Source of the DNA: Ruminococcus sp. OA3
GTDB lineage: Bacteria > Bacillota > Clostridia > Lachnospirales > Lachnospiraceae
Reading direction: 5' to 3'
DNA: 64,000 bases
Assembly (NCBI RefSeq): GCF_022440845.1
Contig: NZ_JAKNTO010000001.1
Location: 2,046,001-2,110,000 of the forward strand
Shown piece after piece: positions 38,345 through 45,228 of this stretch. Both the position numbers and the translations under genes were made by a program. Within the stretch, counting starts at the first letter, position 1; each line of letters opens with the position of its first letter. The notes beneath the pieces were generated by a model. The model saw nothing but the letters and a program-made list of their open reading frames with translations. It did not search any database and was not told where the DNA came from.

Positions 38345-40147
38345 ATGCCAGAAACAAAACAGCTGCCAAAGCGTGATGAGGTCGCTTTGCAGGATAAGTG
38401 GAAAATAGAGGATCTGTATGCGTCAGATGCTGACTGGGAGGCGGATTTTTCAAAACTGGAAAAGCTTGCATCTCAGTTTGGAAGACATGAGGGTAAGCTG
38501 TCACAGAGTGCCGGGCAGTTGTACGACGCATTGAAGGAGCAGGATGAGATCTCCATGCTTCTGGAAAAAGTCTATGTATATGCGGGACAGAAAAATCATG
38601 AGGATATGGGGGATGGCAGGTATCAGCAGCTTGTGATGCGTTCCCAGGTATTGATGAGCCGTGTGGGGGAAGCACTTTCATTTATGGAACCGGAGATTCT
38701 GGGGATACCGGATGAGGTGATGGAGCGCTTTCTTGCTGAGTATGAGCCATTGCATCTGTACAGACGATATCTGCAGGAAAAGCGCAGGATGCGGGAGCAC
38801 GTACTTTCGAGAGAAATGGAAGGGGTACTCGCGAAGGCGGCAAATATGGGGAAAGCTCCCCAGAATATTTTTCAGGTATTTAACAATGCTGATCTGGATT
38901 TTGGCACTGTGACAGATGAGGACGGAAAGACTGTTCAGCTGACGCACAGCCGTTATGTACAGTTTCTGGAGAGCCAGGACGTGAGAGTGCGCCAGGAGGC
39001 ATTTGAAAGAATATATGCTTCATATGAACAGTTCAGGAACACGCTGGCTGCCGCATTTGACGCAAACGTTCAGCAGGAACGTTTTTTTGCTGAGATGCGC
39101 AATTACAGTTCCTCAATGGAAATGGAACTCGACGGGGGCAATATTCCGGTTTCCGTGTATGAAAAACTGATCGAAGCGGTTCATAAACATATGGATATCA
39201 TGCACCGCTACGTAGCACTGCGCAAAGAGATCATGGGTGTGGATGAACTGCACATGTATGATGTCTATGTGCCGCTGGTAGCTCAGAAGGATAAACGGTA
39301 TACTTTTGAGGAGGCGAAGCAGATCGTACTCAGGGGACTTGCCCCGCTGGGTGAAGATTATCTGAGCCTTCTGAAGGAGGGATTCGGACATGGATGGATC
39401 GATGTATACGAAAATCAGGGAAAGAGAAGCGGTGCGTATTCCTGGGGAGCGTACGGAACACATCCGTATGTACTGCTGAATTATAATGGAAGCCTGAATC
39501 ACGTATTTACACTGGCGCATGAGATGGGGCATGCAATCCACAGCCATTACTCTGATCAGGTACAGCCGTATCCATATGCCGGATACCGCATTTTTGTCGC
39601 AGAAGTAGCTTCCACCTGCAATGAAGCACTGCTGATCCACGATCTGCTGGAGCATGCTTCTGATGCAGAGGAAAAGAGATATCTGATCAATTATTTCCTG
39701 GACCAGTTCAAGGGTACGCTTTACCGCCAGACCATGTTTGCTGAATTCGAACAGAAGGTTCATCGACTGGGACAGGAGGGACAGAGCCTGACGGCAGATG
39801 TGCTCTGCGAACATTATCTGGAACTGAACCGTCAATATTTTGGGGAGGATATGGTAATTGATCCACAGATTGCTATGGAATGGGCGCGGATTCCTCATTT
39901 TTACACACCGTTTTACGTCTATCAGTATGCGACTGGCTTTTCTGCTGCGATTGCCATCAGCAGTAAAATTATAAAGAAAGAACCTGGTATTGTAGAAAAA
40001 TACAAAGAATTTTTAAGCGGCGGCAGTTCAAAGGATCCGATCGATCTGCTGAAGATCTGTGGAGTAGACATGACCAGCTCCCAGCCGGTAGAAGAGGCGC
40101 TGAAAGTATTCAGGAAATATCTTGATGAATTCGCCGGACTTGTATAA
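38345..40147 (+). CDS. pepF: Oligoendopeptidase F
   Basis: A 600-residue cytosolic zinc metallopeptidase of family M3 that cuts oligopeptides. The catalytic motif FTLAHEMGHAIHSHYS (HExxH, about residues 384-399) and the downstream glutamate in EVASTCNEALLIHDLL are present. The N-terminal helical domain and the C-terminal IPHFYTPFYVYQYATGF segment are typical of PepF. It would recycle peptides from protein turnover. The start at 38345 has GAGAGGCTG upstream. Confidence 0.95.
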   Translation: MPETKQLPKRDEVALQDKWKIEDLYASDADWEADFSKLEKLASQFGRHEGKLSQSAGQLYDALKEQDEISMLLEKVYVYAGQKNHEDMGDGRYQQLVMRSQVLMSRVGEALSFMEPEILGIPDEVMERFLAEYEPLHLYRRYLQEKRRMREHVLSREMEGVLAKAANMGKAPQNIFQVFNNADLDFGTVTDEDGKTVQLTHSRYVQFLESQDVRVRQEAFERIYASYEQFRNTLAAAFDANVQQERFFAEMRNYSSSMEMELDGGNIPVSVYEKLIEAVHKHMDIMHRYVALRKEIMGVDELHMYDVYVPLVAQKDKRYTFEEAKQIVLRGLAPLGEDYLSLLKEGFGHGWIDVYENQGKRSGAYSWGAYGTHPYVLLNYNGSLNHVFTLAHEMGHAIHSHYSDQVQPYPYAGYRIFVAEVASTCNEALLIHDLLEHASDAEEKRYLINYFLDQFKGTLYRQTMFAEFEQKVHRLGQEGQSLTADVLCEHYLELNRQYFGEDMVIDPQIAMEWARIPHFYTPFYVYQYATGFSAAIAISSKIIKKEPGIVEKYKEFLSGGSSKDPIDLLKICGVDMTSSQPVEEALKVFRKYLDEFAGLV

Positions 40148-40202
40148 GGCTGCTGCTCAGCGGAGGGTTCGGGAACAAAGAGTTCTCGATTAAGATCACG
40201 GA

Positions 40203-40221
40203 GGCGGAATTCACTTCCGCC
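40203..40221 (+). terminator. Hairpin between convergent pepF and topB
   Basis: GGCGGAA (40203-40209), loop TTCAC, TTCCGCC (40215-40221). A T run is absent, so its strength is uncertain. Confidence 0.5.
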
Positions 40222-40238
40222 GCCATGAATTTCACAGA

Positions 40239-42440
40239 TTACTCATCGATCTTCAGATTTGCAAAGGCAGATGCGAAAGGATTGTTGATCGGAACTTCCG
40301 CTTCTTTCTGTTGCTGTTTCAGATAGCGCTGGACGTCTTTTTTGTTGACGCCGGCGCCTTCTTTTTCCCGGCGGTTTTTGAACGCGGACAGCTTTTCCCT
40401 GTAACCGCACGGACAGATGAAAGTGTCCTCACCGCTCTTTACGTAGAGCTCCATCTTCTTATGACATTTCGGACAGCGCGCGTTGCTGGTGCGTGAGATC
40501 GTCTCCCGGTGACCGCATTCCCTGTCCTGGCAGACCAGCATCCGGCTGTTCTTGCCGTTGACTGCCAGCATGCGTTTTCCGCATTCAGGGCATTTTGTAT
40601 TCGTCAGGTTATCATGCCGGAAGGTTCCGTCGGCGGCCTTGATCTCCTGAATGATATCTACCGTGTAAGCATTGATGTCGTTTAAAAAAGTTTCTTTCTT
40701 CAGACTGCCTTTGGCGATCCGGGAAAGGCGCATCTCCCAGTCGGCTGTCAGCTCCGGTTTTTTCAGGTCCTCCGGTACCAATTTCAGCAGCTGCCTGGCT
40801 TTGGAGGTGACAAAGATATCTTTACCTCTCTTTTCCATCAGGAAACTGTTGAACAGTTTATCGATAATGTCGGCACGGGTGGCAACTGTCCCGAGTCCGC
40901 CCGTCTCGCCCAGTGTTTTCGCCGCTTTCGCATCCCGGCTTTCCATATACTTCACAGGATTTTCCATTGCGGACAGCAGAGTGGCTTCGTTGAACGGTGC
41001 CGGGGGCTTCGTTTTTCCAGAAGTCACTGAAATATTCTGGATGGGATAAACTTCTCCTTTTGTAAGGGAGGGAAGAGTCTGATCTGTTAAAACTGATTCC
41101 GGTGCCTCATCCTCGTCTTCCTCGTTAAACTGATTTTCGTAGACTGCCTTCCAGCCGGATGATATTACTATTTTTCCTTTTGCTGTGAAATGTTCTCCGC
41201 AGGCTTCTGCTGACAGAGTTGTCTGCTCGAATTCAAAAGGCGGATAGAGTACTGCCAGGAAACGGCGCACTACAAGATTATATATTTTCTTCTCTTCATT
41301 CGTCATATGTTCCATCTGAACAAACTGCTCGGTCGGTATAATGGCGTGATGGTCGCTTACTTTTTTGTCATTGACAAAGGAAGCATTTGTGGCAAGCGGT
41401 TTCATGATCAGACTGCCGGCCAGCTTTTTGTACGGGCCTACAGAGCATGCCCGCAGGCGGTCTTTCAGGGTACCGACCACGTCGGTGCCGATATAGCGGG
41501 AATCTGTCCTCGGATATGTCAGTACCTTGTGGTTTTCATACAGGCGCTGCATGATGTTCAGAGTCTCTTTGGCGGAGAATCCAAACTGGCGGTTGGCATC
41601 ACGCTGCAGTTCCGTCAGATCATACAGACCGGGTGCATACGTTTTTTTGGCGGACTTTTCAACAGAAGTTACCGTCAGCTTACCCTCCTTGATTTTTTGG
41701 GCGATCGTATCAATCCGTTCTTTGGAGAACGTCCGGAAACTTCCGCTTTTCATATCCTGCCATGACCATTTCACCTTGCCGGACAACAGACTGAGACAAT
41801 AGTATTCTTCGGGTTTAAAGCTGCGTATTTCTTCCTCCCTCTTTGCGATCATTGCGAGAGTCGGGGTCTGGACACGGCCGCAGGAGAGCTGGGCGTTATA
41901 TTTGCAGGTGAGTGCCCTGGTTGCGTTGATTCCGACAAGCCAGTCGGCTTCAGCACGGCTGACAGCAGCGGCGTACAGATTGTCATACTCCCTCCCGTCT
42001 TTCAGGTGGGCGAAGCCGTCTCTGATCGCCTTGTCTGTGACTGAGGATATCCAGAGTCGTTTGATGGGTTTGCGGCAGCCGGATTTCTCCAGAATCCATC
42101 TGGCGACGAGTTCCCCCTCCCGTCCGGCATCTGTGGCGATGATGATATCATTCACATCCTGGCGGAACAACAGAGTTTTCACAGCGTTGTACTGTTTGGC
42201 AGTCTGCCTGATGACGACCAGCTCCATCTTCTTTGGCATCATGGGAAGCGCGTCCAGTTTCCATTCCTTATATTTCTTATCATAATCCTCCGGATCAGCG
42301 AGCGTGACAAGATGCCCAAGGGCCCAGGTTACGATATACCGGGAGCCTTCCAGCGCACCGTTTAACTTTTTCTGGCAGTGAAGGACACGTGCGATGTCTC
42401 TTGCCACCGAAGGTTTTTCTGCTATTACTAATGATTTCAT
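40239..42440 (-). CDS. topB: DNA topoisomerase III
   Basis: A 733-residue type IA topoisomerase. The Toprim domain starts SLVIAEKPSVARDIARVL and has ATDAGREGELVARWIL. The active tyrosine is in VLTYPRTDSRYIGTDVV (about residue 320). The C-terminus has two Cys-rich segments, CPECGKRMLAVNGKNSRMLV and CPKCHKKMELYVKSGEDTFI with later cysteines. The start at 42440, not the upstream 42452, is preceded by GGAGG. It is a second type IA enzyme besides topA, probably for decatenation and recombination intermediates. Confidence 0.92.
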   Translation of the reverse strand: MKSLVIAEKPSVARDIARVLHCQKKLNGALEGSRYIVTWALGHLVTLADPEDYDKKYKEWKLDALPMMPKKMELVVIRQTAKQYNAVKTLLFRQDVNDIIIATDAGREGELVARWILEKSGCRKPIKRLWISSVTDKAIRDGFAHLKDGREYDNLYAAAVSRAEADWLVGINATRALTCKYNAQLSCGRVQTPTLAMIAKREEEIRSFKPEEYYCLSLLSGKVKWSWQDMKSGSFRTFSKERIDTIAQKIKEGKLTVTSVEKSAKKTYAPGLYDLTELQRDANRQFGFSAKETLNIMQRLYENHKVLTYPRTDSRYIGTDVVGTLKDRLRACSVGPYKKLAGSLIMKPLATNASFVNDKKVSDHHAIIPTEQFVQMEHMTNEEKKIYNLVVRRFLAVLYPPFEFEQTTLSAEACGEHFTAKGKIVISSGWKAVYENQFNEEDEDEAPESVLTDQTLPSLTKGEVYPIQNISVTSGKTKPPAPFNEATLLSAMENPVKYMESRDAKAAKTLGETGGLGTVATRADIIDKLFNSFLMEKRGKDIFVTSKARQLLKLVPEDLKKPELTADWEMRLSRIAKGSLKKETFLNDINAYTVDIIQEIKAADGTFRHDNLTNTKCPECGKRMLAVNGKNSRMLVCQDRECGHRETISRTSNARCPKCHKKMELYVKSGEDTFICPCGYREKLSAFKNRREKEGAGVNKKDVQRYLKQQQKEAEVPINNPFASAFANLKIDE

Positions 42441-42480
42441 TGATTCCTCCATAAAGTGCTGCGTTATTCATACAAGGATT

Positions 42481-42509
42481 AACATAGCATACTTTGCACA
42501 GACTGGCAA
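42481..42509 (-). promoter_or_regulatory. Promoter of topB
   Basis: On the minus strand TTGCCA (42509-42504), 17-bp spacer, TATGTT (42486-42481), 41 bp before the start. Confidence 0.6.
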
Positions 42510-42542
42510 TCGCTATACGGTGTTTTTTATCAATAAGAAATA

Positions 42543-42571
42543 TTGACATATGGTGTATAAGCGGTTATGAT
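42543..42571 (+). promoter_or_regulatory. Promoter of the DUF3793-flavodoxin-DUF2325 operon
   Basis: TTGACA (42543-42548), 17-bp spacer, TATGAT (42566-42571). An AGTTAG-N6-CTAACT palindrome lies over the expected start site at 42579-42596, as expected for repression. Confidence 0.8.
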
Positions 42572-42578
42572 ATCCATA

Positions 42579-42596
42579 AGTTAGTTGAAGCTAACT
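42579..42596 (+). promoter_or_regulatory. DtxR-type operator (site 1)
   Basis: AGTTAG-TTGAAG-CTAACT, a perfect 6+6 inverted repeat. The same palindrome recurs before feoA and feoB. The DtxR-family gene at 43990-44370 is the natural binder. Binding is inference. Confidence 0.7.
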
Positions 42597-42623
42597 AATG
42601 GAATTGCCAGGAGGTAACATATC

Positions 42624-43202
42624 ATGCATAACTGGATGACAGAGAGTATTGAGATTCAGATCGCAAGGCAGTGCGCTCCGGTTCTGGCAGGCGTGAAACC
42701 ATCCAATATTCTGATCCTTGAAGACGGTAATATTGCTGAAATCACCCGGATGCTGGATGGAACACCGGTGGGCTGCCGCCTGTTGTCAGGCGGGGGAGGA
42801 AATTCTGTATGGCTTTTATATCGCAGAGAAAGTCTGGAGAAGATATTGACAGATAAACCAAAGATGGAATTTCTGAGGTGTTTCGGATATCGGTACCAGG
42901 ATGTGGAGGAAGCACTCTGGCTGCTCGGGCGACGATTTCAGTCCTACAAACAGAAAAGCATGGAATTTCCGCATGAGATGGGAATCTTCCTGGGATATCC
43001 TCTTGGCGATGTCAAAGGCTTTATCCGGCATCGCGGCCGGGATTTTCTGTACTGCGGGTACTGGAAAGTCTACGAGAATGAAGCAGAGGCACGCAAACTG
43101 TTTTCTGTGTATACGAGTGTAAAACAGCAGATGCTGAGAGAACTGTATCAGGGAAAACATGTATGGCAAATGATACCGAATCATGCCGCAATGGCAGTGT
43201 AA
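42624..43202 (+). CDS. DUF3793 family protein
   Basis: A 192-residue protein of unknown function. The family-typical block EMGIFLGYPLGDVKGFIRH (about residues 118-136) is present, together with CGYWKVYENEAEARKLF. There is no signal peptide or membrane segment, so it is probably cytoplasmic. It is the first gene of an operon with a flavodoxin and a DUF2325 gene, under the palindromic operator at 42579, and 1.4 kb from the DtxR and Feo genes. A role in iron limitation or in flavodoxin function is inferred from context only. Confidence 0.75.
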   Translation: MHNWMTESIEIQIARQCAPVLAGVKPSNILILEDGNIAEITRMLDGTPVGCRLLSGGGGNSVWLLYRRESLEKILTDKPKMEFLRCFGYRYQDVEEALWLLGRRFQSYKQKSMEFPHEMGIFLGYPLGDVKGFIRHRGRDFLYCGYWKVYENEAEARKLFSVYTSVKQQMLRELYQGKHVWQMIPNHAAMAV

Positions 43203-43230
43203 AATTGAAAGAAATAAGGAGGAACATATC

Positions 43231-43677
43231 ATGAATCAGGTAGTTGTAGCATATTGGAGCGGAACAGGAAACACACAGGAGATGGCAGAGCTGATCGGAC
43301 AGGGAGTGCGTGATGCAGGACAGTCCGTGAGTGTGATACCTGTGGAAGAGATGAAAGCCGCAGATTTGAAAGAATACCAGGTCTTCGCACTTGGCTGCCC
43401 GTCGATGGGTGCGGAGGAACTGGAAGAAACCATCATGGAACCTTTTGTAGATGAGGTTGAAGGATTTGCAGGAGGCAAAAAGATCGCATTGTTCGGCTCT
43501 TATGGATGGGGTGATGGTGAATGGATGCGCAATTGGGTTACGCGGATGGAGAATGCAGGGGCATCGGTATACGGAGGAGAGGATGCGATCTGCGTGGAGG
43601 CGCCGGACGACCAGGCAAAAGAGATGTGCCTGAATCTGGGAAGACAGCTTGCCGGTCTTGTGGGAAAGGCAGCATAA
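43231..43677 (+). CDS. Flavodoxin
   Basis: A 148-residue FMN-dependent electron carrier that replaces ferredoxin when iron is scarce. The FMN phosphate loop VVAYWSGTGNTQEMAELI lies at residues 4-21, and the aromatic FMN-stacking loops are LGCPSMGAEELEE and GSYGWGDGEWMRNW (about 88-101). The ATG at 43231, with AAGGAGGA upstream, is preferred over the earlier frame opening at 43183, which overlaps the DUF3793 gene. Its placement under an iron-type operator fits the known rule that flavodoxins are iron-repressed. Confidence 0.93.
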   Translation: MNQVVVAYWSGTGNTQEMAELIGQGVRDAGQSVSVIPVEEMKAADLKEYQVFALGCPSMGAEELEETIMEPFVDEVEGFAGGKKIALFGSYGWGDGEWMRNWVTRMENAGASVYGGEDAICVEAPDDQAKEMCLNLGRQLAGLVGKAA

Positions 43678-43693
43678 TACGGAGGGAATAACT

Positions 43694-43975
43694 ATGAGTG
43701 TTGTGATCGTGGGCGGTCATGACCGTATGGTCTGCTATTACAAAAAAATCTGTAAACAGTATCGGTGCAAAGCAAAAGTATTTACTCAGATGCCGGCAGA
43801 TCTGAATAAAAAGATCGGCACGCCGGATCTGCTGGTGCTGTTTACGAATACAGTATCGCATAAGATGGTGAAGTGTGCGATGGAGGAGGCGAAAAGAAAT
43901 GAGATCCCGGTAGTTCGCTGCCACACAAGCAGTAAAGCGGCGCTGACAGACATTCTGGAAAAGCAGTGCGTATAA
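43694..43975 (+). CDS. DUF2325 protein
   Basis: A 93-residue protein of the DUF2325 family, which has a Rossmann-like short fold. The start SVVIVGGHDRMVCYYKKICK and ...FTNTVSHKMVKCAMEEAKR are typical. The family is of unknown function, and in other genomes it often occurs beside metal-related genes, which I recall but cannot verify here. It is the last gene of the flavodoxin operon, with its stop next to a bidirectional terminator. Confidence 0.75.
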   Translation: MSVVIVGGHDRMVCYYKKICKQYRCKAKVFTQMPADLNKKIGTPDLLVLFTNTVSHKMVKCAMEEAKRNEIPVVRCHTSSKAALTDILEKQCV

Positions 43976-43980
43976 AACGA

Positions 43981-44005
43981 AAAAGGGGATCATTCCCCTT
44001 TTTTT
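43981..44005 (+). terminator. Bidirectional terminator between DUF2325 and the DtxR-type gene
   Basis: AAAAGGGG (43981-43988), loop, CCCCTTTT (43995-44002) then more T. The stop codon of the minus-strand regulator lies inside the loop, so the gene and terminator overlap. Confidence 0.88.
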
Positions 44006-44370
44006 AAACCGTGTATCGCATGAGTCTTGATGGCCTCAAAACTCTCTGCGCTGATAACATGCTCGATACGGCATGCATCATCTATTGCAGTCTCTTTGGA
44101 TACGCCAAGGTGTACCAGCCAATCCGACAGCATGGTATGACGCTCATACATTGTGGTGGCAATCTCACGTCCTGCATCAGTCAAAGTGATAAAGCCGTCT
44201 TTATCCATTTCAATATAACCATTTTCCCGCAGGTTTTTCATAGCCACACTGATACTGGGTTTTGAATAATGAAGCTCATTTACGATATCGATCGAACGCA
44301 CTTCCGGTTTTTGTCTGCTCAGCATATAAATAGTTTCCAGATAATTCTCTGCAGATTCCTGTATTTTCAC
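43990..44370 (-). CDS. DtxR-family metal-dependent transcriptional repressor
   Basis: A 126-residue repressor of the DtxR/MntR family. The N-terminal winged helix has SAENYLETIYMLSRQKPEVR and SIDIVNELHYSKPSISVAMK as the helix-turn-helix (about residues 6-45). The dimerisation domain has LTDAGREIATTMYERHTMLSDWL and IEHVISAESFEAIKTH, including the His/Glu/Cys metal ligands of this family. It ends at 126 residues and lacks the SH3-like third domain. It lies between two transcription units that carry AGTTAG-N6-CTAACT palindromes, so iron (or manganese) control of feo and flavodoxin is likely. Confidence 0.88.
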   Translation of the reverse strand: MKIQESAENYLETIYMLSRQKPEVRSIDIVNELHYSKPSISVAMKNLRENGYIEMDKDGFITLTDAGREIATTMYERHTMLSDWLVHLGVSKETAIDDACRIEHVISAESFEAIKTHAIHGLKKGE

Positions 44371-44514
44371 TTCAATCTCTCCTTGCTACCTTTACTAATA
44401 ATTGAATTATGGTCTTTAATTACAGTTGTATATAGCATAACATAGAAACAAAAAAATATCAAAGGATAAGCGGGGGATTGCCTTTTAAAAAAAGAAAAAG
44501 TTGGAAATAGGGTA

Positions 44515-44543
44515 TTGACATTTTAGTTAGTTGGTGCTAATCT
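44515..44543 (+). promoter_or_regulatory. Promoter of feoA-feoA
   Basis: TTGACA (44515-44520), 17-bp spacer, TAATCT (44538-44543). Operator site 2 covers the spacer and the -10. Confidence 0.75.
44525..44542 (+). promoter_or_regulatory. DtxR-type operator (site 2)
   Basis: AGTTAG-TTGGTG-CTAATC, one mismatch in the right half, between and over the promoter elements of feoA. Confidence 0.65.
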
Positions 44544-44549
44544 TTAAGT

Positions 44550-44567
44550 GGTTAGAAAATGCTAACT
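44550..44567 (+). promoter_or_regulatory. DtxR-type operator (site 3)
   Basis: GGTTAG-AAAATG-CTAACT, with the same 6-bp spacer as the others. It lies 25 bp from site 2, so two dimers could bind side by side. Confidence 0.65.
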
Positions 44568-44645
44568 ATCGAGAAAGTTTCTCGGCTTACTGAGAATCTT
44601 TCCTGACATGGATGAATTATATTATCGTTAGGAAAAGGAGTGAAG

Positions 44646-44858
44646 ATGATGCCTTTAACATTGGCGAAAACAGGCGAAATTAATTCCATCAAGCGTATTG
44701 GCGGAAAAGACGAGGTAAAACGTTTTCTCGAGAATCTCGGGTTCGTAGTAGGCAGTTCTGTAACTGTGGTGTCGGAGAACAACGGGAATGTGATTGTGAA
44801 TGTGAAAGAGTCCCGTGTCGCGATCAGTCGGGAAATGGCAAATAAGATTATGATATAA
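44646..44858 (+). CDS. feoA: FeoA protein (first copy)
   Basis: A 70-residue SH3-like cytoplasmic partner of the FeoB ferrous iron channel. It has TLAKTGEINSIKRIGG, FLENLGFVVGSSVTVVSE and NVIVNVKESRVAISREMANKIMI, the FeoA fold. Three possible starts lie within 9 nt; the ATG at 44646 sits 5 nt after AGGAG and the one at 44649 sits 8 nt after. Two tandem feoA genes precede feoB, a common arrangement in Clostridia. Confidence 0.9.
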   Translation: MMPLTLAKTGEINSIKRIGGKDEVKRFLENLGFVVGSSVTVVSENNGNVIVNVKESRVAISREMANKIMI

Positions 44859-44887
44859 AATGAGTGGGAAAGGAGACATCATAGGTT

Positions 44888-45109
44888 ATGAACACATTAA
44901 AAGATGTAAAATGCGGGCAGACGGTTTCCGTTGTAAGGCTCCATGGTGAAGGCGCCGTCAAACGCCGGATCATGGATATGGGCATTACAAAAGGAACAGA
45001 GGTATTTGTTCGGAAGGTAGCCCCGCTGGGTGACCCGGTGGAAGTCAATGTGCGCGGGTATGAACTGTCACTGCGGAAAGCGGATGCACAGATGATTGAA
45101 GTGCAGTAA
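44888..45109 (+). CDS. feoA: FeoA protein (second copy)
   Basis: A 73-residue second FeoA-like protein. It has TLKDVKCGQTVSVVRLHGEG, RIMDMGITKGTEVFVRKVAPLGDPVEVNVRGYELSLR with a clear GDP-V motif, and Met-Ile-Glu at the end. It is closer to canonical FeoA than the first copy. It starts 29 bp after it and is followed by its own terminator. Confidence 0.92.
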   Translation: MNTLKDVKCGQTVSVVRLHGEGAVKRRIMDMGITKGTEVFVRKVAPLGDPVEVNVRGYELSLRKADAQMIEVQ

Positions 45110-45121
45110 GACGTGATGCGG

Positions 45122-45144
45122 CAGAGTGAACTCTGTATTTTTTT
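45122..45144 (+). terminator. Terminator of the feoA pair
   Basis: CAGAGT (45122-45127), loop GA, ACTCTG (45130-45135), then TATTTTTTT. It separates feoA-feoA from feoB, which has its own operator sites. Confidence 0.8.
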
Positions 45145-45153
45145 AAGATAAAT

Positions 45154-45171
45154 AGTTAGATCTGTCTAACT
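45154..45171 (+). promoter_or_regulatory. DtxR-type operator (site 4)
   Basis: AGTTAG-ATCTGT-CTAACT, a perfect copy of the palindrome, 58 bp before feoB. Confidence 0.7.
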
Positions 45172-45187
45172 ATTTTTAAAGACGAGA

Positions 45188-45205
45188 AGTTAGGAAAGAC
45201 TAATA
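45188..45205 (+). promoter_or_regulatory. DtxR-type operator (site 5)
   Basis: AGTTAG-GAAAGA-CTAATA, weaker in the right half, 24 bp before feoB. A clear -35/-10 for feoB is not seen; it probably lies between or within sites 4 and 5. Confidence 0.6.
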
Positions 45206-45228
45206 AATATTAAGGAGGAGAACAGCAT

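Noticed and set aside
39113-39898. A 261-codon minus-strand open frame
   Set aside because: It runs opposite pepF and has no start signal or known domain.
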